DNA from: Sympetrum striolatum
Taxonomy: Eukaryota > Arthropoda > Insecta > Odonata > Libellulidae
DNA length: 64,000 nt
Direction: 5' to 3'
NCBI GenBank assembly: GCA_947579665.1
Contig: OX388351.1
Location: forward strand, 1-64,000
Numbering within the stretch: the stretch's first letter is position 1; every line of letters begins with the position of its first letter. Made by a program: the position numbers and the translations under genes. A model generated the notes under the pieces. That model had not been told where the DNA came from. It did no database searches and saw nothing but the letters and a program-made list of their open reading frames with translations. Below are positions 24,176 to 36,316 of this stretch, in pieces.

Positions 24176-25024
24176 TAGTCGAAAAACATTTAAATTTTCG
24201 ACCTAAATTTTGCGTTTATGCTCTTTTTCGTATATTTTACGATGAATTGGAAAGTTTTTATCAAATTTGGTTTCACCTCGTCGACATCTAGAATACGAGA
24301 ACCAATTTTATTACGTTTTTCGAACTTCGTGTATTCTTAGGCGAAAAAAATTTAAATTTTCTACTGAACTATAGCATGTTTCACCGTTTTTTCGTAAACA
24401 TTTTGATAAATAGATAAATCATATATTATTTCAATGGATCTTTTCAATAGCTTTACAACCGGATTCAGGCAAGTTCCGCCGATATAATGATTTTAATACT
24501 GTATCGGTAATTGAATTTATATTAACGTTTTGACTTTTAGTTTATAATAAAATAATAAGAACTCGTAAAGATTATTCCTAGTAATACTGCATTTCTTTAT
24601 TTTGAGGTATCCGATATTTAGAATGATCCTGGTCTGATAAATACTCCGCTGGTTTTTCTCTCCGATTGGGAAAGTGAATCTCTGTGGCATGTGAAAGTCA
24701 CGACCAAGGTCACGAGACAGCTGATTATCAAATAGTTGGTAAACACGGATAAGGCGTGAGTTGATTTTTTTATTGATGTTTTTGAAAATACAAATGGAAA
24801 CATTTTATTGATAAACTCCCATTCCAATGCTTAACACTGAATTAGTCCCGTAAAAATATACGTAATTTGTGTCTTGAGGAAAAAACGACCACATTATTCT
24901 CTGAATTTTTAAGACCTCATTCAAGGGTAACTCATTGGATTAAATTTATCGTAGTTCATGAATTGTTATTTAAAAAAATAAATGTATCGATATTTTTCCT
25001 ATTAAAAATTGAACTGAAGAACTG

Positions 25025-26510
25025 GAATTCGGTGAAACTGAAGGTTACGGGGCAGCTGTTTGTTTTGAGATTACAATGCACTTTCATTTTCCCCATTCTA
25101 GAAAGCATTTTGCCTTCACCTTGACCTTCTTTATAAGAACTACTCTTGCTTTCAAAACATCTCTATTTCAAAACAAGTACATATTTTGAATCGTCGACTC
25201 AAATTTCAAACTTTAATTTCCGACTTTTAGAATAAATTTCGAAGTAATTCAGTCGTTGATCATGTTTGAACGGATGATAAGGAATTAAGAATGAGTATTT
25301 TTTTTAATCGGTCACCGATTTGTGTACTTTCGCTTTGAATTACTACTTAAGCATCTGCTTTACTTTCCCTACCTTTTTAAACAATCATGCATTGTCTTAC
25401 GAGATATCACTATCGGTTATCCTAACGTATTTCGTGATTCAAATTCAGTGGCGAGTCTAGTGTTACATACGATTACTTTACTCATAATCTTCAGGAAATA
25501 GTTAACAGGAGTTTTTATCGTCATTATTGCTAGGCTGATTTTCCGTGCACATTCAGTGAAAATTGAAACACCGCTCGAGTGACAAGATCCAGGAGCTTGA
25601 ATTTTTATCGTTTCTCAAAGGGTTATCAGTTCTTCCTAAGTGTATGAAATAAGATCTTAAGTTCAATATCTCTCTCATCAGAATTATGAGTATTAATTAC
25701 CAAATAACTTTATAATTTAATAATGAGATGTGCTATTTTAGGAATTTTAATTCAATTTGGAATAAAACAGTATTAAGAAAACAATCAAACAGTAGTAATC
25801 TTCTTTCGTAAATTTTATATTCATCAGTTTAGAATTGTGTAAAATAATAATTCTCATTTTAAAGACTGAATTTCTGAATTGATTTTCTCTGCTTCATATT
25901 TTGAATAAAGTTTAGCAGATTTAAAAAATAGTAATTAAAGGAGATATGTTTCCAAAGTAACTTATTTCCTCATTCAACAAATTAATAATGTTATCGCGTA
26001 TATGCTCCTGGCTATGAAATAATATACTTAATTCTTATTATGAAACGATCGAAATGAAGTTTGACTTAGTGAAGGAAAGCGTGCGACTTAACCAAAGCGT
26101 TGTAAATTAAGTAAAAAAGTGACTTGTTCAGGATTAGAACCAAGGTTTTCCAATTTCCAGGACGTGGCTCGGAGGTATATTGGATAGAATACTAGTAGTT
26201 AGAATACCACTATTTAGTTAAACATAGTTTAATAATTATTTTCATTCGATGCATTATTAATTTTCATTTTCAATTTTTTTCTTAAGGTTTGAGGAGAGCA
26301 CAAATCTATTTATATCGATATTGACCAGGAGAACAACTCAATCAAAAGCTAATGGCGGAGAGAAAAACCATCACTGAAGATGCTCATGGAAACGCCGGAA
26401 TTCCAACTTACTGAGAATAGAATCAGAATTGATGAGAGAGAATTTAAGGTAAAGAGAATTTTCAATTACCCTGAAACACTGTACTTTGCCTTATGGATTT
26501 GAAAAATGTT
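25025..26510 (+). repeat. Dispersed repeat copy R3 (~1.5 kb)
   Basis: It is colinear with R1 at lower identity. The order of landmarks is conserved: the cagctgtttgttttgaga region, the ttgaccttctttataagaac region, the gttgatcatgtttgaac region, the degenerate tRNA-like piece, then a purine-rich block ending near 26,450. A third, shorter relative follows at about 26,830-27,090. Confidence 0.75.
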
Positions 26511-26829
26511 TCGTAATTCTTACATCAAATTCTGTTCCATTATTTGACCATTTGCAAATTACGTCCGTGGCACTGAAATATAATCGAAATGATTTAGCTT
26601 AACTTGGTGGTACGCCATTGAAAATAAATTAAAATAATTACACTTTTTGCACTACCTTCTATTAAAAAAATTACGATCTGATGGTCGATTTTTAGTAAAA
26701 ACACAGTTTATAAACTGCAAAGTGATTTTATTCCTATCCTACGAAATAATTACTACATTGATACATTGATAGCTGTAGCTTATGTTTTTTGCTTTTCGTT
26801 TTCGAGAATTTACTTTGCTATTGTTTTTC

Positions 26830-27090
26830 ACGGTTCAATCTACGACTTTTAGAATAAATCGGTGAAGTAATTCAGTCGTGTGTCATTCCGTTCGTACGAT
26901 AGCTAGGAATAATGAATCTGTTATTTTTTTAATCCGTCATTAATGAGTGCTCCGTAACTTTGAATTACAACTTAGGATCGGGTTTTGTACCTTATTAAAT
27001 ATTCTTCCTTTGTTTTACGAGAAATCACTAACGGCAACCATAAAGAAAAACGAGTTTTCAAATTCATTGGAGAGTCCAATGGTAGAGATA
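26830..27090 (+). repeat. Dispersed repeat copy R4 (partial)
   Basis: The stretch cgacttttagaataaat...gtaattcagtcgt and the following acgagaaatcacta...ggcaacca region align with about 25,220-25,460 of R3. It is old and diverged. Confidence 0.55.
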
Positions 27091-28979
27091 ATTCTTAACT
27101 TATTAAAAATAACCCGCCGACAAAGATGCATTTCATCTCAGTAAATTGCAGTTCGTTGTCCATTATATGCTCTGATATTAACCCTTAATTATTTGCGTGT
27201 GGTCAATATAAAGCGTATTTCCTTCGGTAACAAAGAAACCAATGAAGGTATTTCAACCAAATTTTCGTTATGTAAAGATGTTTGTATGCTCATAATCTGC
27301 GAATTTAGTTAAATTCAAGTAATAAAAACTAAGCAATTTTATCAGTGTTACCAATTCGACGAAAATGAATTTTAATAATGATCTAAACCAGATTTCAATA
27401 ATTTATAGGTGCCTTTACAAAAACTAATTAATTGCTAAAAATCAAAAAAATACAGAACCCATCGCCTACTGAAAAAAAATTTCCAAAACAATTTTTCGTG
27501 GATATTTTAAAGATTTTACCAAACATTTTGAAATGCAACTGAAATGATTAAAATGCTCTTAGGGTTAAAAAGCTTTATTAAAGCTCACTAAGTAAATTAA
27601 TTTTAATTTAATTCTATTATAGTAACAAAGCATTACGCAAAAAACGTTTGAATAATTACTTTTTAAAAGTTGGTACTCCAGTTTTGTGCAGTTTATAGGC
27701 TGGATAAGGTTAAGAAATGTTAATAACAGCTTAGTTAAAATAATATCCATACGCCAAAAATTTAGAATCATAGAAAATGTTTTCATTAAAAAAAACTAAT
27801 ATAGGTAACACTGATAAGGATAAAAGTCCCAATTTGAAATATAACTTACCGTTTTTTCATAGTATGGAAACCACTTAACTGAAAGTTTCAAAAAAATTCG
27901 AAAGTTTATTTTCGTGCAATATTTTCACTAAATTAACGAACTGTAAACTAAATGAATCCACTACTACATATTTCATTAGTTTTAAACTCTTAGGTCAATT
28001 CTTAATAGTAAAAATTATAAATCTAAAAGTTACTGCAATTTTGATACCCGTTTAAACATGTTATTTAATGTAAATTTGATGCTAGAATATATTACTTAAA
28101 AATGTTTGAATTATTTTTTAAAGAGTCATTCATGCACAATAATAAATTGAATCAATTGATTAACTATGAAAGAGGTCTTGAAAATTCAAAGAATGTTTGG
28201 TTCATTTTTACTCCACGCGAATAATTACTTAATGTTTTTGTCACCACTAACTAAGGGTCAACTCTTGGCTATCTACTTAATCTGTTGTAACGATATTTTC
28301 CCTTTAATGAAAAGACGACGCAGGTATATAAAAAATCGCGATGTTACAGCCGTAAATTTAAGTACTTCGGCTACTGAAAGATTCAAAATCGAGGTAACCT
28401 ATTAGAATGTTGACTCATTTATATGCTGTCGGACGGACGGACGGATTCGTCCTACAAAAATTATTGTTTTAAAAAGCGAGTTCCACCGTCAGGAGTGACG
28501 GAGATAAAATTAAATCTATTTGCCAAAAACGTAAATGATCCCGATATGTTAAAATGGATTTTCCACGGACTTAAATGATACTTCTTAGCTGTTGTATTCC
28601 CATATTTCTTTATTTGGTTGCTAGAACATAATTTCCGTGTATTGTTAAACCAAATTAAAACAAATTATAGATGGTAAAAATTAATGTCTGAATTTTAAAT
28701 CTACTTCTGTGTATATAATGATACAGTCTAGGTATTAATATTATTGTTTTCCTTGGAACTATGCTTATATTTACTTTTCTATTCATAAAAAATAATTCGA
28801 TAGGAATTTAAAGATTCATTTCCTTAATTTTCCTTCCATATGACTTCATAGTACCCTTCAAAAAGCAGGAAAAAGACTTCACGGCCCAAGCGAAAGAAGA
28901 GGGAAGAAGTTGCACAGCGCATCCAGGGGCGGGAAGGAGTGGAGGTCCTCCCCAAACCTCTAAAGCATCGCTCTACCCC
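27091..28979. other. AT-rich interval, no gene recognised
   Basis: The ORFs here are short (80 codons or fewer) and of low-complexity composition. A (ggac)n patch lies at 28,431-28,446. A GC-richer block at 28,860-28,980 has purine-rich sequence but no domain I recognise. Confidence 0.4.
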
Positions 28980-29510
28980 GGAAGACGAATCAGAAGTGAA
29001 ATACATTTTTTTTTCTTCCGAGCCAAAATATATTTTCAATTATGTATATTAATATATTTTTAAGGCCTGAATTTGCATAGTGTTCTATGACCTGATTTGT
29101 ATATAATATGGATTTAAAAAACTTTGCACCCTTAGCCAAACTATTGCAGAATGTATAGATTTGTTACGATGTGTCAGGCGGGGATATGAATAATTTATAG
29201 ATTCTGTACCCTTACTTTGAATTACCCATATTTGTCCTGATGTCTGATTTGGAAGATGAATAAGAAGTAAAAAACAATATTTTTCTCCCGAGCCTAACTA
29301 TATTTTCAATTATGTATAGTATACAAGTTTGTAAGGCAGTTTGTATAGTGTTCCATGACTTTAAATGTTATAATATATTTAAAAAATTACACCCTTTGCC
29401 AAACACACTATTGCTGAATGTATAGACATGTTACGATGTGTAAGGCGGGGATATGTATAAATTATGAACTTTGTACCTTTACATTCAATTACCCCTATTT
29501 TACCTATTGT
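28980..29510. repeat. Tandem repeat of ~268 bp, two units, resumed after the minisatellite
   Basis: ggaagacgaatcagaagt at 28,980 and ggaagatgaataagaagt at about 29,250 start two units. Both contain attttcaattatgtata and a gtgt(c/a)aggcggggatatg segment (29,172 and 29,438). The last part of a further unit (gtcaggtgggaatatgaataa) appears at 30,590-30,640, directly after the G-rich minisatellite. Confidence 0.8.
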
Positions 29511-29784
29511 CTAATTCAGAATAAAGAAAGAATGATGGGAGATGTTGGTAGAGGAAGGGAAGGAAGCAATTGATTGAGAGAGGGGCGGAATTGAGTGCAT
29601 AGTGGGTGTTATATAGAAAGGGATTGTAATGGGAAGGGCAGAGGATTCGAAGTCGATGGGCCATAAAGTTGGGAATGGGAATAAGGGTCTAGGTGAAGCA
29701 GTGGCAAGGAAATGTGGGAATGATCGGAATAGTGAGAGGGATAGGCTGGTTGGCTTTCGAGGGTGGGAAAGGAGTAGGGAGCTA

Positions 29785-30585
29785 AGAGGGAGGGATGGGA
29801 GCGGGTGGGGTAGAGGGTGGGATGGGAGCGGGTGGGGTAGAGGGTGGGATGGGAGTGGGTGGGGAAGAGGGTGGGATGGGAGTAGGTGGGGTAGAGGGTG
29901 GGATGGGATTGGGTGGGGTTAAGGGAGGCATGGGAGTGGGTAGGGTAGAGGGAGGGATGGAAGAGGGTGGGGTAGAGGCTGGGATGGGAGTGGGTGGGGA
30001 AGACGGTGGGATGGGAGAAGGGGGGGTAGAGGGAGGGATGGGAATGGGTGGGGTAGAGGCTGGGATGGGAGTGGGTGGGGAAGAGGGAAGGATGGGAGTA
30101 GGTGGGGTAGAGGGTGGGATGGGAGTGGGTGGGGAAGAGGGAAGGATGGGAGTAGGTGGGGTAGAGGGTGGGATGGGAGTGGCTGGGGTAGAGGGAGGGA
30201 TGGGAGTAGGTGGGTTAGAGGGTGGGATGGGAGTGGGTGGGGTTAAGGGAGGGATGGGAGTGGGTGGGGTAGAGGGAGGGATGGAAGAGGGTGGGATAGA
30301 GGTAGGGATGGAAGAGGGTGGGATAGAGGGTGGGATGGGAGAAGGGGGGTAGAGGGAGGGATGGGATTAGGTGGGGTATAGGGTGGGATGGGAGCGGTTG
30401 GTGGAGTGGGTGGGGTATATGGTGGGAGGGGAGCGGGTGGGATAGAGGGTGGGGTGAGAGTGGGTTGGTTAAAGGGTGTGGTTGGAGTGGGTGGGGTAGA
30501 GGTTGGAGTAGAGGGTGGGGTGGGAGTGGGTGGGGAAGAGGAGGGGGTAGAGGGTGGAGTTTGAACGGGTGGGGTAGGGGGTGGG
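29785..30585 (+). repeat. G-rich 27-bp minisatellite (~30 units)
   Basis: The unit is approximately gggtgggatgggagtggg followed by tggggtaga. Because 27 is a multiple of three, all three plus-strand frames stay open for long stretches (Gly-Gly-Met-Gly-Val-type repeats), which is an arithmetic consequence and not evidence of a gene. Runs of three or four G every few bases predict G-quadruplex formation on the plus strand. Unit variants (gtaga, gaaga, gttaa) occur in a patterned order, indicating block duplications. Confidence 0.95.
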
Positions 30586-32088
30586 ATATATGTCAGGTGG
30601 GAATATGAATAATTAATAGAATCTGTACCTTTACGTTGAATATTAGCATTAAATTAGCATGAACAGGATTTCGCTTCATAAAAGCTCGTCAAATATTCGA
30701 AATGAGACAAGAATTAGAAAAATACAAGCAATACTTGGTAAAAGTAGTAAAAATTCTAAGTCTAAAACACTTTAAAAAAAGACAAAAGAAGAAAATACAT
30801 TAAATATTATCGAATGAAGAAGATACTCCATTGCTTCGATTTTAACGCATCTCATCGTTATTATTAATTACTTTGTCCAAGTTCAATTTGCGACGATATC
30901 ATTAGCATTCACTGATTACAAAAACAAGTAAATACTCTTACTTCCACTGTACTATTAAACTACTGAATTCGTGGAAAATGACTAAAAATTACCAAATACA
31001 GTAGAACCCCGTTTTTACGAACCTCGATTTTACGAAGTGACGCAGTTTTACGAACCACTCCTCCGGTCCCGATCTTTGTACATGTAAAATGACCTCGGTT
31101 TTACGTATAACCTCGATTTCATGTTTTACGAAGTGAGAAGCCGGTCCCTAGGAGTGAATGAACCCCGGTTTTACGAAGTATTTCAAATGGTTTCAACGGA
31201 CTGAGCTCAATACAATGGGGTGACGATCGCCGTTAACAGGAGTAGCTGAATCCAGATCGTCTATGTTGGGAGGACCCACATCCCATATATTTTAGATGGA
31301 AAAATGTGAAAATTTCGTGGGATACAAACATATACAAGCGAGGAAAAGTCGCGCGCATTCAGTGAGAATCACTCTCTGTGCCTATTAGTAAAATAATGGA
31401 TAAAACATCGCTGACCAAGAAAAATAGGAAGTCCCTGAGTATGGTCACCAAAAGGTCAATTATCGAGGAAGTACGTGATCGCGGGCAGACAAAAACAGAA
31501 ATTGCTCGGAAGTATGACATTTCTTTATCTACATTATTGTCAGCAATCGTCAATTCAAGTGAAAAAAAATTGAGTCACACAACAACATCATTAAAAACAA
31601 AGTACATCTCATCGTCGCAATTTGATCAGCTTGATAGGCAGCCGTATAACTTTATTTTTGAAGTGTCGTGCGTGCAAATTCCCTACAAGTGGACCAATTC
31701 TGAAGAAGGCTCAGTTTTTGGCTCTTAAACTGAAGTGCGACAGCTTTAAAGCCTCAAATGGGTGGCTTGATAGAAAAGATACGGAATCACTTCAATGAAA
31801 ATCTACGGAGAAGAAGGTAGCGTCAACACAAAAGACGTTGAGCAGTGGCATGAAGTAAACGATGACATTGTGTCTAAGTATTCCCCTCGAGATATATACA
31901 ACCTGGATGAATCAGGTTTGTTTTTCAAGGCATTACCTGACTCCACCCTCGGGACCCGTGGTGAAAAATGTCGCAGAGGTAAAAATTCTAAGGATAGGGC
32001 TACAGTAATGCTGATATGTAACCAAGATGGATCTGAAAAGTTGAAACCAGTTGTGATTGCAAAATCAAGAGCTCCGAGTTGCTTCAAG

Positions 32089-32111
32089 CATATATATATA
32101 TATATATATAT
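32089..32111. repeat. (TA)n microsatellite
   Basis: About eleven TA dinucleotides lie at the point where homology to the transposase is lost. This suggests the break or insertion that destroyed the DDE domain happened next to the tract. Confidence 0.9.
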
Positions 32112-32670
32112 CCTTTGTGACCCCCATATTTTCTCTGGAATTAATTAATATTAACAATATGATAGCCGCCGCAACCCCATCGCAGGACTTAGGTAAACCT
32201 TTTACTTGATACTAGCGTTCCTGTGGAAGTTCTTCGTTGCAGCTGTCACGGAAATCAGTTTAAATAAAGAACTAAATTTGTTGTAATACGCCACTATTAC
32301 TTAAATTTTGATGCATTTTCAATACGTAATTTATTAATTAAAAGCGTTTTACGTCGTTAGGTAAGAATTTGTGACGCGACAAGATCGTTTAAAGTACCCG
32401 CGAGTAAGTAGTTCTCGAAAATCACCGCTAAACGTCAGCGTAGTAGAACGCATATAAAAAAGAGGGAGTATCAAATTAACATAAGTAAAGTTCTTAAATG
32501 ACTTAAAATATTTTCGAGCTAGTCTCTTGGAATTCATGGCTGCGAGTTTCATTCACTTTTACTTAAGTGAGTCTCCTAGGCTTTGAAATAAGGTCTATGC
32601 TATAAAAGGAATCAGTATAATCATAGTCTAATTTTTAAATCCTTTCAATTTGATGCAAATATACTGCACA

Positions 32671-32801
32671 TTGGCTCCTGGAGAGCCATGTGGGTAATGC
32701 TCGTGACTCATGAGGAATCAGTTCTGATTTCAAATCCTGGTGGGAGCACATGGGCAAAATGACCTCAGCTGTCAAAGTGCTTTTAACGAACTACTACTAC
32801 T
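32671..32801 (+). mobile_element. tRNA-derived SINE inside the Tigger element, 131 bp
   Basis: It is flanked by atactgcaca (32,661-32,670) and atagtgcaca (32,802-32,811), a 10-bp target duplication with one mismatch. It has a tRNA-like head with a gatttcaaatcctgg B box (near 32,727) and ends in a (ctA/act)n tail, ctactactactat. The insertion is younger than the Tigger. Confidence 0.7.
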
Positions 32802-34223
32802 ATAGTGCACACAGAGAATTGCATGTGATATCTATTGTTTTCTTCCTGAATGAGCTTGTGACTCTTGTTAGTAACAGAAATTAGTTTGATTTCATCCTCA
32901 TAATTATTTGACAAATTTAGACCTGCATAGTTTAGCTTTCTGTAAACAGAGCTTTGGTACACATACATTTGTTGCAGATCAAGCCTCTGATGTGCCTCCA
33001 TGGACATTACTCCATGCTGTGCAAGGAATTACCAGGGCATTGGATAGTGTCACTGCAAACACTATTTCTAACTGTAGGAGATCAGCTGGTTTTGGTGACA
33101 CATCAATTATAGAGACAGAGGAGTTAGTAGAGGTTCCCACACTACAGGACCTCCTTAGTAAAGAAATGGCACAACTAAATCAATACATTCTAGATGCATC
33201 CTCTCATGCTGAGTCATATGTCAAGTGTGACTCTCTTGTGATGACGCATAACTGCAGTGAATTTAGTGAAGATAAAGGAGATGAGGATGAAGTGAACTTA
33301 GATATCTCTTCTACAAGCTACAAAGATGACCCAGAAGCACCTTTCCCCCTGCAAGGGATGAATTAAGACACTCCATAAAAGTGCTTCACAATTTTCAAAT
33401 GTTTACTGATGGTGTACCTGATTTATTCTATTTTTACCTTTCAGGTATTGAGAAAATCACCTCATCTTTCATTGAAACTTCCAAAAAACAAAACAAAATT
33501 GATGATTATTTTAAAAATTAAAAAATTTAGAATTTTTTCTGTTTTATTAAACATTAAACTGGATGTATAATTAATTGTATTGAAATATTACCTTCTTTTC
33601 AATCCCATTTAACTTTATGCACTGTGCTACTGAAACTGGATTGGTATTGTAGAGATTTCGATTGCTTGAAAGAAAACCTCAAATTTACAAATCCCGAATT
33701 TTACAAAGTGCAAATTTTTGGGTCCCTTCAACTTCGTAAAATTGAGGTTCTACTGTATATAAAAATTCCCGATACTAAATTGGATTCTTCTTTCAAAATA
33801 TGTTGATTTTAATCTCAAAATTTTAAATATCGATTACCTAAGTTCATTAACCCTCGAGCGCCCACGGTTGCGCATACTAACAGGCGTTATAATTTTGCAA
33901 ATACAGTCCCTGACACCACAACGCTATTCTTATCGGTTTATGAAACTGCTAAATTGTGCTCAAGACTTCTGTCTGCACGTTCCAATGACTTTTTTCTGCC
34001 ATTAGTCGAGCATAGGGCAGAAAAGGTGGCAGACTTAGATCGCGGTACAGCTCACGCTCAACATGGACGTACGCTTCGTGTGAATAGGAGTCTAATTTTT
34101 ATTTCTTCCATTTTCCGGCGCCTATATTGCATGATTTCGTCGACAGATATTATAACGCTACTAACTACATCACATTTTGGCGGATTAATTCCTTTATGTT
34201 TATGATAATTGGTCTTGATACAT

Positions 34224-34245
34224 GTGGTTGCGTATACGCAACCAC
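34224..34245. promoter_or_regulatory. Perfect 22-bp palindrome, candidate transposase-binding site
   Basis: The half-site is gtggttgcgta and the second half is its exact reverse complement, followed by gggcgg. The half-site matches the sequence just inside the left terminus (cccacggttgcg, 33,862-33,873) and at 35,787, so it is probably a binding site of the element's transposase. Confidence 0.5.
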
Positions 34246-34371
34246 GGGCGGTAATGGTAGCAATAGGACTCTCTCAAATTCCGGCGACTTCTTGGAATTC
34301 TCATTTCACTCTGCAATTTTTAGTGAAACTTTTGCAGTGATGAAGGCAATAAGGAGTATTAGTGTGCATAA

Positions 34372-35560
34372 ATGACATTTTTCAGTGATATTACGTTGAA
34401 AGAAGCGCTGGACATTTTTGAATGTAATGATATTGACTGTGATTTAGATGCCATTTTCATAGAACCTCCGGAATGAAACATCGCTTCTGATGAAGGTTTG
34501 GCAGAAGAAGATGACGCCGGCGAAGTCTACAATTTATCTTGTCGGCAATTGAGTTCAGGTGCTGAAGTTGTATTCCGCAAAATACTTGACGTCCTTTTAG
34601 GTGATATTGGGACTGTGACTGCCGTCATTCCTGGAGAGCAGAATAACACATACGCAACGCCGAGTGAGTCATCTGCTGCACATAATTTGTGTTTGAAGGA
34701 AAAGTAATATTTACAAATAGAAAATAAAAGTATTTATAATTAAAAGAACCTTTTTTGGGAGGAAAAATATATCAGTGATTTCCTGCCCCCTTTTCCGGAA
34801 CAGCATTACTCTGAGTTTAGGAATATGTCATGCGTGGAAACGTTCGAATTATTTTTTGATGATGACATTGTGCACCATTTACTGACCGAGAGCAATAAAT
34901 ATTTGCTCTTCCTGAACTTGCCAAACCAATATATTGAGAAAGATGAGGTCAAAGTTTATCTTGGCAATCTTTCGCCTTCAAGTTATCACCAGTTACCATA
35001 TAAGACAATGCTTTGGGAAGAAAGCGGTGATACTCGTTGTGAATTGGTTGCTGACAAAGTGAAACGCTGCTGCAAAAAACTTGGTAATTGGATTGAAATG
35101 CAACGGCCACGAATGAATCGAGCATACAATATTTTCATGGGAGGAATTGATGGAATGAATGAAAATATAAGCAATTGCCGAATCGCTATCGGGGGGGGGG
35201 GGGGGATGGTACCGGCAAACTCTAACGTAGATCATTGATACTGTGGTACGGAATGCGTGGGTTTCATTGCGTCATTCAGGGAAGTCTTTAACGCAGGTGC
35301 AGTTCAGAAGAAGTACCGTCCAACAATAACTTTTGAAATATGGCAAGCCTTACCAGAAAGGAAAACGAGGGAATGTAAGAAATTGAGCCGCTACAGAAGA
35401 ACTGCGATTTGATTCGATTGGCCATTTTATAATTGTGAAAGGTGATAAGAGAAGACGTAAATGTGCAGGAGAATTTTCTAAAACAATATGTCAAACATCA
35501 TGAAGGAAGTGCAATGTTGGTTTTTGTGCATCTCGTTTTGAGAAGTACCACATCTTTGCG
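34372..35560 (+). pseudogene. piggyBac transposase remnant
   Basis: The start at 34,372 opens with TFFSDITLKEALDIFE and continues to the acidic IEPPE segment, where an in-frame TGA occurs. After further stops near 34,706 the same frame resumes with the CVETFELFFDDDIVHHLL region typical of the piggyBac N-terminal domain (about 34,825). The central catalytic part is deleted: the sequence passes from LPYKTMLWEE directly to the C-terminal NRAYNIFMGGIDGMN motif (third acidic site). A 15-G run at 35,191-35,205 shifts the frame. Beyond it, an NAWVSLRHSGKS-like stretch and a degenerate Cys-rich tail (KCNVGFC) can be read. Only about half the usual ~550-600 residues remain. Confidence 0.88.
35191..35205 (+). 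repeat. poly-G run of 15
   Basis: This homopolymer interrupts the piggyBac reading frame. The length could be biologically variable or a sequencing artefact. It is the last frameshift before the C-terminal region. Confidence 0.95.
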
Positions 35561-35936
35561 AACAGTTCTTAGAAATACTGTTTTTTTGTACCATTACAAC
35601 TAATTATTTGTTTATTTTATAAACATTTAAAACATTTGCGACAAAAATAATTACATATAAATATTGGATCGAGTAAGTATGGTTAAAATTTATTTGACGA
35701 AAAATAAATGTTAACAACAAGTAATATGTTGCCTGACTTCTTTAGTATGGCGTTTCACGCTCACTGACCGGAACTGACATGGAGAACGCCCACGGTTGAA
35801 CCACTATTTATTGCAAAACAATATCATTTATCATTCAAAATTATATTTATTCAATCGTATGAATCCAATACAAAAAGAAATAACACAAATGTAATACATT
35901 TACACAAAAAAACATTTCTGGGCGTTCGAGGGTTAA

Positions 35937-36316
35937 TGGTTTCATTGTCTTAAATAGTTGGGTTTTCTTCCCCGTAAATTTTTAATGAGCCAATATTTCC
36001 CATATATTCGTATGAAAGTTCGAAAATACCTGTATCGTTAGGGAATAATTTATGCCCTCAAAGTCAGAGCAATTAGTCGTCGTCGTGCCAAGATCTCTCA
36101 ATATTTAATTAAATACTATATTCTACGTCCATAATAAGAATCTATATCTAATTTCCTTTCTATTGGCATTTATCTAGACTTAAGACCACAATTATCCTTG
36201 ATTTAACGCTACAAATGAAAATTTACAACAACGTTGAAAATTAAATAAGATAAACGATCAAATTTCGTCGTGAACCAATTAAATATTCCCGAGGAAAAAC
36301 GGACTTGAATAAAGTG
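35937..36316. other. No gene recognised
   Basis: This is AT-rich unique sequence between the piggyBac element and a tRNA-like palindrome. No ORF of note was seen. Confidence 0.4.

Larger units (their letters stand above)
31396..33366 (+). pseudogene. Tigger-type transposase remnant (CENP-B HTH + DDE_1)
   Basis: The start is most likely Met-Asp-Lys-Thr at 31,396. The N-terminus has a CENP-B-type helix-turn-helix (KRSIIEEVRDRGQTKTEIAR region, 31,456-31,550). A second DNA-binding half (SGPILKKAQFLALKL-type, about 31,685-31,760) is in another frame, so at least two frameshifts are present. The DDE domain begins with the NLDESGLFF motif (first catalytic Asp, about 31,900) and is lost after about 32,087. 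The segment with the second and third acidic residues is absent. The C-terminal part (TLLHAVQGITRALDSV region to an acidic tail) resumes near 32,980 and ends at 33,366. It is certainly inactive. Confidence 0.9.
30999..33755 (+). mobile_element. Tigger/pogo-type DNA transposon, defective, 2,757 bp
   Basis: The ends are cagtagaacccc at 30,999 and its inverted partner gaggttctactg ending at 33,755. They share about 24 bp with small differences and internal ttttacgaa words, and are flanked by TA on both sides (30,997-30,998 and 33,756-33,757). This end sequence and TA duplication are those of pogo/Tigger elements. The transposase inside is broken, its central part is replaced by unrelated sequence (about 32,090-32,930), and a SINE sits at 32,671. 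Confidence 0.92.
33851..35932 (+). mobile_element. piggyBac-type transposon, internally deleted, 2,082 bp
   Basis: Ends ccctcgagcgccca and tgggcgttcgaggg form a 14-bp inverted repeat with one mismatch. Each is flanked by TTAA (33,847-33,850 and 35,933-35,936), the diagnostic piggyBac target duplication. Inside is a truncated piggyBac transposase. A subterminal motif gcccacggttg recurs at the left end, in an internal palindrome (34,224-34,245) and near the right end (about 35,787). Confidence 0.95.

Noticed and set aside
29629..30608. Long Gly/Met/Val/Glu-rich ORFs (97, 185 and 92 codons)
   Set aside because: They are a by-product of a 27-bp (9-codon) minisatellite. All frames are open and no flanking gene structure exists.
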